Assembly: GCF_019655335.1 (NCBI RefSeq)
Contig: NZ_BPFD01000015.1
Location: forward strand, 1 to 64,000
Length of the DNA: 64,000 bases
Reading direction: 5' to 3'
Source of the DNA: Shewanella hafniensis
Lineage (GTDB): Bacteria; Pseudomonadota; Gammaproteobacteria; Enterobacterales; Shewanellaceae
The notes below the pieces were generated by a model. That model did not search any database and was not told the origin of the DNA. It worked only from the letters and a program-made list of their open reading frames with translations. Positions within the stretch are counted from its first letter, which is position 1. The number at the start of each line of letters is the position of its first letter. A program made the translations under genes and the position numbers. Positions 43,237 through 51,598 of the stretch are shown here, piece after piece.

Positions 43237-43742
43237 TTATAACCTCTTTATATGATTGATGACTGTGAATACCGCTCAAAGGGCAAGAAATATCACTTCA
43301 CACTAGGTAATACGAATGACCTAGGGATTGCCACAAGGCAGGCAGTATATAAGTAATTGCGCTCGAGACAATCCTTTATCCATATTCAATTCTGCTAATC
43401 CAGATTGTAGTCAGCAAAGATACAGATTTCGGGTTGCAATCGTGCCTTAGACAGCCCTGTTCCATATCAAACCGATGGCACCGAAATAGTGCGTCTTGCA
43501 CTGTTTTTGGCAGCACTAAAAAATCAAACCGTTTTAATCGAATATACAACACAATGATTTTAAAGAATAAAATAAAAATTAGAATATTGGCACGAATTTT
43601 ACATACTACTAAGTGAATAGACAGTCAGACGCGGTAGAAATCGCCGAAAATTCAAGTCGACTTCAACAGGATTAATCCAAATTAAATGGACCTATCGAGA
43701 CAGAAAATGCACTCGAGTATTTAGGGTCATGAAGGAGGAAGT
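43237..43742. other. intergenic region upstream of the small-protein gene
   Basis: These 506 bases hold no convincing gene: a 60-codon frame at 43434-43616 lacks a ribosome site and has a random-looking composition. The stretch must contain the promoter of the OmpA-like gene on one side and of the small-protein gene on the other. Confidence 0.4.
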
Positions 43743-43850
43743 ATGAAAACAGTCATGAACTTTATCGCACTATGTCGCCACGAATGGATCTGTCTGCGCC
43801 ACCTAGGCCTGAGTCAGTGGGATTTAGAACAGCGTCAATATCCTCAATAA
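43743..43850 (+). CDS. 35-residue small protein with a strong ribosome site
   Basis: ATG 43743 is preceded by AAGGAGGAAGT, one of the best Shine-Dalgarno sequences in the window, and the frame runs for 35 codons to TAA. The product contains FIALCRHEWICLRHLGLSQW, with two Cys and three Trp, and is mildly amphipathic rather than a membrane helix. I do not recognise a family. It lies 59 bases before the orphan HTH protein on the same strand and may share its message. Confidence 0.5.
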   Translation: MKTVMNFIALCRHEWICLRHLGLSQWDLEQRQYPQ

Positions 43851-43909
43851 CAGGCAACACAAACGGTCATATTTTAGTTAAAAAGCAGTAAGTAAAAGAG
43901 GGAACGCTC

Positions 43910-44143
43910 ATGGGAATCTCAGAAAATAGTCTCAAGCTCCATGTTATCACCGAGGTTAAAGTGCAAGGTCGCTTACTGTCGGATGTTGCACGTCAATACG
44001 GTCTATCTGCCAAGGCAGTCTACCAATGGGTTCGGGAAAGCGATCTACAACCCCAGCAAAGAGAATGCGCATTAATGAGCGAGATTGCCCAACTGCAGAA
44101 AAGAATTAAACAGCTCAATAACGAGCTACGCACCATAGGTTAA
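43910..44143 (+). CDS. orphan IS3/IS911 OrfA-type helix-turn-helix protein
   Basis: This protein of 77 residues has the HTH_Tnp_1 fold of IS3-family OrfA proteins: VITEVKVQGRLLSDVARQYGLSAKAVYQWV (about residues 12-42), followed by a leucine/isoleucine heptad stretch EIAQLQKRIKQLNNELRTI that should dimerise. The ribosome site AGAGGGA is good. No OrfB, no A-rich frameshift signal and no IS end follow, so it is not a working insertion sequence. It may be a domesticated DNA-binding protein or the remnant of an element. Confidence 0.7.
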   Translation: MGISENSLKLHVITEVKVQGRLLSDVARQYGLSAKAVYQWVRESDLQPQQRECALMSEIAQLQKRIKQLNNELRTIG

Positions 44144-44193
44144 GCGCTGCATGGCAATTAATGCCTGTACAACAAACTAAATGTGCCCGAATA

Positions 44194-44297
44194 GACAAGG
44201 CCGGACGAGATTGCATATCGCCCTGCTGATAACGCTAACGATGTAAAAGATGTGCTAACAACAATAATAACAGCGCCCTTTTTAGTCCGGCCTTGTC
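44194..44297. repeat. perfect 13-bp inverted repeat flanking 78 bases
   Basis: GACAAGGCCGGAC (44194-44206) recurs as its exact complement at 44285-44297. The spacing is too large for a terminator. It could be the ends of a tiny non-autonomous element near the IS3-type gene, or a long-range hairpin. Confidence 0.6.
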
Positions 44298-44625
44298 GTC
44301 CAAATTGATAGACCCAACGAAGATTGGGAAAGAGTATTAACAGCAACAAACGAATAGGGACAATGCAAAAGTTTCGGCAAGACTGGGGAGGGAGTTATCT
44401 CCCCCAAGATCAAATATGTGAATTGTGCTCCCCCAAGTCATGAACATATTTCTCTCTCTGGTCTTGTCATTTTATTCACAGTTCTATGATTGCTAGCTTG
44501 TTTGTAGCAACAAGGATGGCCCCAGCTTCTATTGGGGATTAAGCCAAGGATTGGCTAACGCCAAAAATTAAATAACAATAATAAAATCAACAATAAGAAT
44601 AATAGTGACACTTAATTTTTAGCAT

Positions 44626-44655
44626 AAAAAAGACGCTACTTTGAGCGTCTTTTTT
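44626..44655. terminator. terminator of the RIO-like kinase gene
   Basis: The perfect stem AAAAAAGACGCT/AGCGTCTTTTTT with loop ACTTTG lies 25 bases beyond the minus-strand stop codon. Confidence 0.9.
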
Positions 44656-44679
44656 ATGGGCGAAAACAATGACTGACGA

Positions 44680-45540
44680 TTAATAGTCTTCTTCGTTTGC
44701 CTCTTGGATCCTTTGTTTACGCTCTTGCGCCTCTTCAAAGGCCGCTTGAATTTCCTCTAACACGGCACTGACATCGGCTTCGACCAATACTTCAGTAAAC
44801 TCACCCGTTAATGGTGTTTCAGGTTTTAACTCACCCGCTTCAAACAGGGCCCAAATCTCTTTGGCATATTGTGTTTTTAACAGCTCAGGAGCATACAGGC
44901 CATAGTATTGGGTCATATTATTCACATCACGCGCTAACATCCATTTGGCATGGTTATTCGCAGCGGCATCGACAGCTTGAGGCAAGTCAATAATCACAGG
45001 CCCTTCGCTATCGACTAGCACGTTAAACTCAGACAAGTCACCGTGCACTAACCCAGCACAAAGCATACGTTTGACATAGGTCATCACCAACGCATGATCT
45101 TTCAGGGCTTTTTCTGCCGACATACTGACATCGTTTAATCTCGGCGCCACATGTCCATCAGCATCCGTCACTAACTCCATCAGCAACACGCCATCGAAAC
45201 AACCATAGGGTGTTGGTACACGCACACCTGCATTTGCTAAACGATAAAGCGCTTCAACCTCGGCATTTTGCCAAGCTTCTTCCTGCTGATCGCGGCCAAA
45301 TTTAGACCCTTTTTCCATCGCACGCGCACGACGGCTATTGCGGACTTTTCGGCCTTCTTGATACAACACAGCTTGCTTAAAACTGCGCTTGTCCGCTTCT
45401 TTATAGACTTTGGCACAGCGGATATCATCACCACTGCGTACAACGTACACAGTCGCTTCTTTACCGCTCATTAACTGGCTAATGACCTCATCGACCAGTC
45501 CTTCATCAACCAGGGGTTGGATTCGTTTCGGAGTTTTCAT
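44680..45540 (-). CDS. RIO1-like serine protein kinase
   Basis: This cytoplasmic protein of 286 residues has the RIO-kinase pattern: ATP-binding Lys44 in CAKVYKE after the short loop SGKEATVY, catalytic Asp168 and Asn173 in LVHGDLSEFNVLV, and metal-binding Asp185 in PVIIDLPQAVD. As in RIO kinases, the activation loop and substrate lobe are missing. The C-terminal 50 residues are acidic and coiled. Such bacterial RIO-like kinases are conserved in gammaproteobacteria, and their substrates are largely unknown. Monocistronic. Confidence 0.88.
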   Translation of the reverse strand: MKTPKRIQPLVDEGLVDEVISQLMSGKEATVYVVRSGDDIRCAKVYKEADKRSFKQAVLYQEGRKVRNSRRARAMEKGSKFGRDQQEEAWQNAEVEALYRLANAGVRVPTPYGCFDGVLLMELVTDADGHVAPRLNDVSMSAEKALKDHALVMTYVKRMLCAGLVHGDLSEFNVLVDSEGPVIIDLPQAVDAAANNHAKWMLARDVNNMTQYYGLYAPELLKTQYAKEIWALFEAGELKPETPLTGEFTEVLVEADVSAVLEEIQAAFEEAQERKQRIQEANEEDY

Positions 45541-45875
45541 AGCGCCCTTATACCTTACTTAGGCATGATATGGAATACTGCGGGCAAATCTTCATACAAA
45601 AGCGGTCTCCAGCGGAAGGTTGATGAATATAGTTCAGGATTATTAAACGAATTTTAAGTAAAAACTAATGCACTTGCGTGTTAAACACAATACCAGATTT
45701 ACTGAGGACTTTGGCAAAGAAAGAGACTGGAAATGAAGCTTAAACTAAAAGAATATTCTTTTCCGCCAACCTATACAAAGCAAGAGGTAAAACCACAGCC
45801 ACTATCCTGCTGCTAACATTCAAATTCAAGACCGCTCAAATAGATATCCGAGCTAGGTTTACGTAAAAAATTAAC
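45541..45875. other. intergenic region between two minus-strand genes
   Basis: I see no ORF with a ribosome site and no strong hairpin. The kinase promoter presumably lies in its left part. Confidence 0.35.
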
Positions 45876-46196
45876 TCACACAAATAAGGCAATCACACTT
45901 CCCACGGTCGCTGCTGCTTTCAATATTTGCCCAGCGCTATAATAAGTATCGTTCGAATCGCGAGTGTCATCAGGGGCGGCATCATCGGGAGCAGGCAATT
46001 GTGGTTTGCTCGTCGCAGCAACATCGGAACTGAACTCAGCTTTGGGAGCAGCCAAGCCTAAAGCGCCATAGGTAAAGGATTTGAGTCCATTTGGCTCTGC
46101 AATCTCGCTGGGTTGATGAACCGATTTGGCCGTCGGTAATGAAGCAGAATGCGCCGATGAAACGGGTGAAATCATAGCTAACCCCAAAGCAGACAT
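45876..46196 (-). CDS. small exported hypothetical protein
   Basis: The product has 106 residues. The N terminus (MSALGLAMISPVSSAHSAS) resembles a signal peptide but lacks positive charge, so the true start may be further upstream or unusual. The middle is disordered, rich in Pro/Asp/Ser (PQLPAPDDAAPDDTRDSND), and the C terminus is hydrophobic (ILKAAATVGSVIALFV). No family is recognised, and the ribosome site is weak. Coding is supported mainly by composition and by its isolated position. Confidence 0.5.
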   Translation of the reverse strand: MSALGLAMISPVSSAHSASLPTAKSVHQPSEIAEPNGLKSFTYGALGLAAPKAEFSSDVAATSKPQLPAPDDAAPDDTRDSNDTYYSAGQILKAAATVGSVIALFV

Positions 46197-46375
46197 GAAA
46201 GTGTTAATCGCAAACTAACATAATATCAGCCGGTTATCATGCATCCATCCGTTAAACTGTGATGGATTTTGCCCAAAAAAGCGCATCTAAGACAGAATCA
46301 TCGGCGGTATATAAAACTAGATCTCCCCCAGAAGAGCCTTTATCCTAAACGCCACAACATATAGAGAACTTGTCC

Positions 46376-46924
46376 ATGCATTATCCAAGCCTTTTCCTCG
46401 CCCTTTCGGTCCTATCGCTCACTCAATGCAGCAGCTTATCGATTGAAGAATGCGCCAATAGTGATTGGTTTGCCCTAGGACTGGCCGATGGCAACCGTGG
46501 GACGAGCGCAGGGCAATTGAATCAATATCAAAAAGATTGCCGAGAATTTAATCTCAGCGTCGATACCGCACAGTGGAAACAAGGATACCAGCAAGGGTTA
46601 GCCAGTTACTGTCTTCCCGAAAATGGCTATCGCGTTGGCTTAGCGGGAGAAAGCTACTATGGAGTTTGCAGCAATAACGCCTTCGTTGAACGTTATAATC
46701 AGGGCCATCAACAATATCTAACTAACAAACGCTTAGCTGAAATAGCCGATCGCTTAAATGCCATTGATAGAGAAATAAGCAGTCTTGATGGCAAGATCAA
46801 TAATCTCACCGATAAGGCCGACTTATTAAAACAGAAAAACAGCCTACTCAATGAGAAGAACCAATTGTTAGATGAAAGATCTCGCCTACGCAGACCCGAT
46901 ATGCGTTTCGAATTCAGATTTTAA
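46376..46924 (+). CDS. DUF2799 lipoprotein
   Basis: This predicted lipoprotein of 182 residues has a signal peptide with lipobox SLTQC. The DUF2799 pattern follows: NSDWFALGLADGNRG, YQKDCREFNLSVDTAQWKQGYQQGL and YCLPENGYRVGLAGESYYGVC, which includes four conserved-looking Cys. The C-terminal 60 residues form a coiled coil (LNAIDREISSLDGKINNLT). An upstream TTG (46370) is in frame, but ATG 46376 is a better start. Function is unknown. Confidence 0.82.
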   Translation: MHYPSLFLALSVLSLTQCSSLSIEECANSDWFALGLADGNRGTSAGQLNQYQKDCREFNLSVDTAQWKQGYQQGLASYCLPENGYRVGLAGESYYGVCSNNAFVERYNQGHQQYLTNKRLAEIADRLNAIDREISSLDGKINNLTDKADLLKQKNSLLNEKNQLLDERSRLRRPDMRFEFRF

Positions 46925-46930
46925 GCCATA

Positions 46931-46960
46931 AAAAAACACTGAGCCCAATTGAACTCAGTG
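46931..46960 (-). terminator. terminator of the PAP2 phosphatase gene
   Basis: The stem CACTGAG/CTCAGTG, read on the minus strand, is followed by a run of six to seven T. The plus strand has no T run, so it works leftward. Confidence 0.6.
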
Positions 46961-46979
46961 CTTAGGTTAATCACATAGG

Positions 46980-47032
46980 TTAGTAGCTTTAAATTAATAG
47001 CATAAATTAGTGATATAGATTAGTGGTATAAA
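46980..47032. repeat. imperfect 13-bp tandem repeat, four units
   Basis: Units TTAATAGCATAAA, TTAGTGATATAGA and TTAGTGGTATAAA follow one another exactly (46994-47032), preceded by a 14-base variant TTAGTAGCTTTAAA. It lies just beyond the PAP2 stop codon. Confidence 0.75.
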
Positions 47033-47052
47033 TTAGGCAGTTCCATAGTCCG

Positions 47053-47856
47053 CTATTTTTGCGGCAATCCAGCAGTGGATTTAACGTTTACCCTTTGGCT
47101 AACATCGGCAAATTTAGCTTTTTTTAACCCCGCTGGACGCAGGAAAAAACCATAGTAAAGTAGGCTCGCCGACGTCCATGCTATGGCTAAACTCCATAAG
47201 TCATGGCTCAAAAAATGGGCGCCTCGTAACTCTTGGCCGACACCAAACACGAGTCCCAAACCCACCCCAAAAATCAAACCAAACTTAGCTAAATGCGGAC
47301 GATACTCACGCAGCACGTAATATAAGGCAACCCAGGCAAACCCGCCGCTTGCATGGCCGCCAGGGAAACATTGACCAAATTCAGTGCCTTGGGGTAAACG
47401 GGCAAACAGGGATGAATGCAGCATATGGCCGCCAAACTCAATCACATCCCAGGGGCAAGTCATGTGAGTAACGCTCTTGCCAATGCGTACCAGCAACACA
47501 CTGGCCAATACGCTACAAAATAGATAAATCAATCCTTTGCGGTACGGCTTAACCCTGTCACTTCGAAAACTAAAGGCAATGCCGACTACAACGCTCACCG
47601 CCAGCAAGATAACAAAGTTATGCCCAGCAACGTGCAATACATTTTCGGTCAGCCAATGGCCTCTTAATGGCCAAGAGTCAACGCCACCCTGCCAATGAAA
47701 TAACAAGGTCGCCACTTTCATATCAGCATGAGTCCATTCAAGCCCAATGATGATCGCCGCAAACACTAATAGTGGCGCGATTAGATGCCCTTTGGCAAAA
47801 TCGATAAATGTCATCCTAACATAATCTTTCAAATAGTTACCCACGCATAAATCCAC
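47053..47856 (-). CDS. PAP2-family membrane phosphatase
   Basis: This inner-membrane phosphatase of the PAP2/acid phosphatase superfamily is 267 residues long from the longest start (a GTG); the ATG at 47814 (MTFIDFAKGH) is an alternative. The three active-site motifs are present: K-containing GKSVTHMTCPWDV (motif 1), CFPGGHASG with the general-acid His (motif 2) and GAHFLSHDLWS with the nucleophilic His (motif 3). Several hydrophobic helices surround them. Likely substrates are lipid phosphates such as undecaprenyl pyrophosphate, phosphatidylglycerophosphate or lipid A, but this cannot be told from the sequence. Confidence 0.88.
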   Translation of the reverse strand: MDLCVGNYLKDYVRMTFIDFAKGHLIAPLLVFAAIIIGLEWTHADMKVATLLFHWQGGVDSWPLRGHWLTENVLHVAGHNFVILLAVSVVVGIAFSFRSDRVKPYRKGLIYLFCSVLASVLLVRIGKSVTHMTCPWDVIEFGGHMLHSSLFARLPQGTEFGQCFPGGHASGGFAWVALYYVLREYRPHLAKFGLIFGVGLGLVFGVGQELRGAHFLSHDLWSLAIAWTSASLLYYGFFLRPAGLKKAKFADVSQRVNVKSTAGLPQK

Positions 47857-48039
47857 TGACTAGAATATCTTTTGTTAGCGTAGCGCTGAATTCTTATCTA
47901 AAACTTAAGAAACACAATCGTACGATTGCTAACAAAAAACTTACATCTCAATACAAGTAAATTTCTGCAAAAAAACTCACAACATGAGTAAAAAGACTAT
48001 AGTTTATAAATAATATCGCGCCTCTAGGACTGAGCATTC

Positions 48040-49980
48040 ATGCCATACAATTTCGCCATTAATCAGTCTCAAAAAGATCGTTTATTCGCCGACATTGCTA
48101 TCGACACAGACAAAATCGTGGTTCCCCAAGTCATGGTTGATAACTGGCAACAAACCTTAGATTTGCTCTCTGAATTGGTCGACACTCCTGCCGCATTGAT
48201 CATGCGTGTCCATCAAACCGATATAGAAGTGTTTACCTCGAGCCGCACTCAGGGGAATCCCTATAAAAAACACGACAAAGACAGTTTAGGCCACGGACTT
48301 TACTGCGAGACTGTGATTAAAGCAGGCAAGGAACTCCACATTCCTAATGCCCTAAAAGATAAAAACTGGGATAAAAATCCGGATATTAAACTCGGCATGA
48401 TTGCCTACTGTGGCTTGCCTTTACGTTGGCCCGATAACAGCGCCTTTGGCACTATCTGCATGCTCGATAACAAAGAGCATAATTACAGCCAACCGTTTCG
48501 CAGCTTACTCGCTCGTTTTCAAAATGGTATCGAAGCCAACCTAGTCACCCTCTATCAACAGGCTAAGCTGCAACTGCACAATCAAGAGTTAGAGCAAAAA
48601 GTGCAACAGCGCACCCATGAACTCGCCGAACTCAGTAGCAAGCTCATCAAAGAAATCGAAAATCGGACCTCCACCGAAACCTCACTGGAATACCACAAAA
48701 GCTATGATCCACTGACGGGATTACCCAATCGTATCAATTTGATTAATAGCCTCTCGACCATGCTAGAAGAAGTGGATCGCAAGGAAAAGATTTCAGTACT
48801 CTATCTGGGGCTACGTAATTTCAAATCCATCAACGACAGCTATGGCTATTTGATTGGCGATAAAATTCTCACTATTCTCAGCCACCGTTTACAACACTAT
48901 GCCGATGAAAACACCTTCATAGCCCGTATTGCTGGCGCCGAATTTGTGATTATTCAAGCCCATAAACTTTCGAATAACGAAACCAATAGACTCATCAATA
49001 AAGTACTTAACTGCTGTAATACCCCCTTTGGCGTGGCGGATTTTGTGATCACTATTCCATCGAGCATAGGTATAGCTCAAGCGCCCATCGATGGCATAGA
49101 TGCCGCCATTCTGCTGCAAAAAGCCGGGGCGGCGATGACGATAAGCAAAGCCGATGGCTCAACTCACAGCTTCTTTAATCAAGATACTCAAGCGGCTTTA
49201 AACCTACGCTATCAACTGGAATCTCACTTAGTCGATGCATTGAACAAAAACGAGTTAAGCCTTCATTACCAACCCTTTATTAACTTAAAAACTCAAAAAG
49301 TGATAGGTGCCGAAGCCCTGCTGCGCTGGTACAATCCCATTCTTGGTAATGTCGCCCCAGACAGATTTATCGCCTTGGCTGAACGTAATGGCCAGATTAT
49401 TGATATTGGCAATTTTGTATTGCATACCGCCCTAGCTCAGGCGGCTAAATGGTGTCGCGAGCTAGACCAAGAGTTTAAAATCGCCATCAACATCTCCCCT
49501 TTGCAAATGCGCAATCCCCGTTTTAGCGAGCACATAGCTGACTTACTCACCCTCTATCAATTGCCACCGACCGCCCTAGAGCTTGAAATCACCGAAGGCA
49601 TGTTGATGCAGGACGAGCATATCGCCCACAACGCCATCCAAAAGCTGCAGGAACTCGGGATCCGCATCTCGCTAGATGACTTTGGTACAGGCTATTCATC
49701 CCTAAGTTACCTACAAAAATATTCTTTCGATACCTTAAAAATCGATCGCTGCTTTATCAGTAAACTAGAAGAAAACGAACAAGATAGGGAACTCACTAAA
49801 GCGATTATAGCCATAGGCAAGAAACTGAACTTAGCCGTGATCGCCGAAGGCGTGGAAACCCTAGAACAAGACGCCTTTATTCGCCACGAGGAATGCGACT
49901 TAGGCCAAGGCTACCTCTACGGTAAACCCATCACCGCAACACAGTTTGAGCAGGAGTTTATCCATAAAAAAGAGCATTAA
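48040..49980 (+). CDS. GAF-GGDEF-EAL protein, probable c-di-GMP phosphodiesterase
   Basis: This is a soluble signalling protein of 646 residues: a GAF-like sensor domain (about 20-175, GLYCETVIKAGKELHI...YCGLPLRW), a coiled coil, a GGDEF domain (about 220-375) and an EAL domain (about 385-640). The cyclase motif is degenerate (RIAGAEFV replaces GGDEF), so synthesis of c-di-GMP is unlikely. The EAL domain keeps GAEALLRW, the Glu of EITEGML, DDFGTGYSSLSYLQ, IDRCFI and AEGVET, the metal-binding and catalytic set, so it should hydrolyse c-di-GMP. No membrane segment. Monocistronic. Confidence 0.9.
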   Translation: MPYNFAINQSQKDRLFADIAIDTDKIVVPQVMVDNWQQTLDLLSELVDTPAALIMRVHQTDIEVFTSSRTQGNPYKKHDKDSLGHGLYCETVIKAGKELHIPNALKDKNWDKNPDIKLGMIAYCGLPLRWPDNSAFGTICMLDNKEHNYSQPFRSLLARFQNGIEANLVTLYQQAKLQLHNQELEQKVQQRTHELAELSSKLIKEIENRTSTETSLEYHKSYDPLTGLPNRINLINSLSTMLEEVDRKEKISVLYLGLRNFKSINDSYGYLIGDKILTILSHRLQHYADENTFIARIAGAEFVIIQAHKLSNNETNRLINKVLNCCNTPFGVADFVITIPSSIGIAQAPIDGIDAAILLQKAGAAMTISKADGSTHSFFNQDTQAALNLRYQLESHLVDALNKNELSLHYQPFINLKTQKVIGAEALLRWYNPILGNVAPDRFIALAERNGQIIDIGNFVLHTALAQAAKWCRELDQEFKIAINISPLQMRNPRFSEHIADLLTLYQLPPTALELEITEGMLMQDEHIAHNAIQKLQELGIRISLDDFGTGYSSLSYLQKYSFDTLKIDRCFISKLEENEQDRELTKAIIAIGKKLNLAVIAEGVETLEQDAFIRHEECDLGQGYLYGKPITATQFEQEFIHKKEH

Positions 49981-50198
49981 AACGCGACTAAGCAATGCCG
50001 CATAAACAGCCATTTCCACAGACGGTTATAACTCACATTTAGACAAAAGTGAGTTAGTTTTTTACTCGAATCAGTGGACTTCGGATAAATATTTCTATGG
50101 ACGAACATCCTGCTAACAGGCAAATGGTGTTTAGCTATAATTTTGGAACGTAGAGATAAAAGCCAAACAGTATTTCTCCCTGTCGAACAGCTTGTATA

Positions 50199-50531
50199 TT
50201 ACCGCTTCTTGATTACGTTACCGTATCTATCTCTCCAACCTTCAATTTCAGGCGTTGAGAGCAAATATGCGTGAAAAGTGATAATACCATGTGTTTTTCG
50301 AATATTTTCAGCCCACCAAATACCCACAATAAAACCGAGACCTGATGCTCTGTACACAATGTTCAATGCCGTATTGAATTCGAAAAAATAAAAGCTAAAT
50401 AAACTGGGAATGCAAAATAATGCTGTTGCCGAAAGAATTATTTGGAAATACAACCAAGCGAATATAAGCCAAGCTGTTAAATGTAGGTAGCCCTCAAGTG
50501 GCTTCATTATGATTAATTTTAGATACTTCAT
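50199..50531 (-). CDS. small membrane protein of unknown function (cassette-like gene 1)
   Basis: This protein of 110 residues has two or three hydrophobic segments (LTAWLIFAWLYFQIILSATA, FCIPSLFSFYFF, SGLGFIVGIWW) and a charged C terminus ending RYGNVIKKR. No family is recognised. The ATG at 50531 follows GGAATTGC and lies only 19 bases inside the 120-bp repeat at 50551-50670. Its gene is AT-rich compared with the core genes around it, consistent with transfer. Confidence 0.65.
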   Translation of the reverse strand: MKYLKLIIMKPLEGYLHLTAWLIFAWLYFQIILSATALFCIPSLFSFYFFEFNTALNIVYRASGLGFIVGIWWAENIRKTHGIITFHAYLLSTPEIEGWRDRYGNVIKKR

Positions 50532-50550
50532 GCAATTCCATTTGGTAACA

Positions 50551-50670
50551 TAACGTCTTAGTATTTATGCGCTGCGCTGTTTGCAGGGCATAAATCGCTT
50601 GTTTACTAAATCTCAAATATGGCCACGGCCACATCCATGTCAATTGGTATAAATGATGCTATAGGAATTT
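50551..50670 (-). repeat. 120-bp direct repeat, copy 1
   Basis: This copy matches 51479-51598 over 120 bases with only a few differences. It contains the dyad ATTTATGC/GCATAAAT (eight bp), with an outer TTAGTA/TACTAA arm offset by a bulge. Read on the minus strand it ends GACGTTA, and the two copies diverge immediately afterwards, just before the start of an unknown gene. Confidence 0.85.
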
Positions 50671-51026
50671 ATTTTTTTGAGGTAAGGTCTGAGCTGCAGA
50701 GCTGTTTTGAGCAAATAATATTGCGTGGTTTGTGCGTATTTCATTGATAATCCTTTGTCATGGTTGTGTTCCATCGTATCTTTTTTAAGTCTAGCTGATT
50801 CGAGCAGGCTTAATCATTCCACTAAATCGCAGTTAAGCTCCGCGCAGCGGCTTAGTACGCTTTACTCAACGGCTGCGATAGCAGTCCGATGAAGTAACTT
50901 GTTCAGGCCCTGGCTACGCAAATATGCTGACAGAGTCTCGTAATTATTTAGATGATCTGCTGAATAGGCTGGTAAAATATACAGCCCTAGACTAGCGATC
51001 AACTCGAACATTTCCAAACAATCCTT
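50671..51026. other. non-coding stretch between the cassette-like genes
   Basis: No ORF with a ribosome site is seen. The first 15 bases still resemble the flank of repeat copy 2. The remainder may be the decayed remains of another gene. Confidence 0.4.
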
Positions 51027-51470
51027 CTAATTTTTATATTTAAAGTGAATTGTCCAGTTGTCCTCGAACCAAAGTTCAACACCTAAGCGCACAAATACTA
51101 AATTGGTTGTATAAACAGCATCAAACAGGTTTGAAACATATAAGCCTAAGTCATCGCTGCCAACAAAACGCGAAAACTGCAACTTTTGCTTAAAATTTCG
51201 GCCAATGTACTTATATTTAAGCGGTTTTTCCAACTCAACAAGCTGGGTCAAAAACCTTTTGATGATTCCGTTCCAAGCACTTATCTGATCATCAGTTGCA
51301 TCAGCAATAATACTTAAAGAGTCAGTTTCATATAGCCAATGATCAAATACTGTTACCGCTGCACAGCTAAAATCCTCTGCGGTACAATCTTCGTTGTACT
51401 TCAACAGAAATGAAAACTTTCTAGAAAGTTCTTCATTTTCATTTTTAGACAGATTACGGAAATTTCTCAT
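51027..51470 (-). CDS. hypothetical protein (cassette-like gene 2)
   Basis: This soluble protein of 147 residues contains FSFLLKYNEDCTAEDFSCAA, ISAWNGIIKRFLTQLVELEK and VFVRLGVELWFEDNW. No membrane segment, signal peptide or known motif was recognised. The ATG at 51470 is nine bases from repeat copy 2, and its ribosome site AAGG is part of the junction GTTAAGG. The gene's AT-rich composition differs from its core neighbours. Confidence 0.65.
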   Translation of the reverse strand: MRNFRNLSKNENEELSRKFSFLLKYNEDCTAEDFSCAAVTVFDHWLYETDSLSIIADATDDQISAWNGIIKRFLTQLVELEKPLKYKYIGRNFKQKLQFSRFVGSDDLGLYVSNLFDAVYTTNLVFVRLGVELWFEDNWTIHFKYKN

Positions 51471-51478
51471 TAGGGCCT

Positions 51479-51598
51479 TAACGTCTTAGTATTTATGCGC
51501 TGCGCTGTTTGCAGGGCATAAATCGCTTGTTTACTAAATCTCAAATATGGCCGCTGCCACATCCATGTCAATTGGTATAAATAATGCTATAGGAATTT
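51479..51598 (-). repeat. 120-bp direct repeat, copy 2
   Basis: Near-identical to 50551-50670. The differences cluster in one four-base block after ATATGGCC and one position near TAAATAATG. Beyond the repeat the flanks TTTTTTGCGGTAGCGG and TTTTTTGAGGTAAGG remain similar, so the original unit may have been about 135 bases. Confidence 0.85.

Larger units (their letters stand above)
44144..44679. other. intergenic region with a 13-bp inverted repeat
   Basis: About 535 bases separate the orphan HTH gene from the RIO-like kinase gene. The stretch contains a perfect 13-bp inverted repeat (44194-44206 with 44285-44297), a GGGAG/CTCCC hairpin near 44388 and the terminator at 44626-44655. A 63-codon minus-strand frame (44158-44349) lacks a ribosome site. 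Confidence 0.45.

Noticed and set aside
43434-43616. 60-codon frame upstream of the small-protein gene
   Set aside because: No ribosome site, random-looking basic composition and AT-rich noncoding context.
43910-44143. A complete IS3-family insertion sequence
   Set aside because: Only the OrfA-type HTH is present; no OrfB catalytic DDE domain, frameshift signal or terminal inverted repeats were seen.
50551-51598. CRISPR array
   Set aside because: Only two copies of a 120-bp repeat separated by about 800 bases including a gene; repeat length and spacing do not fit, and no cas gene is nearby.
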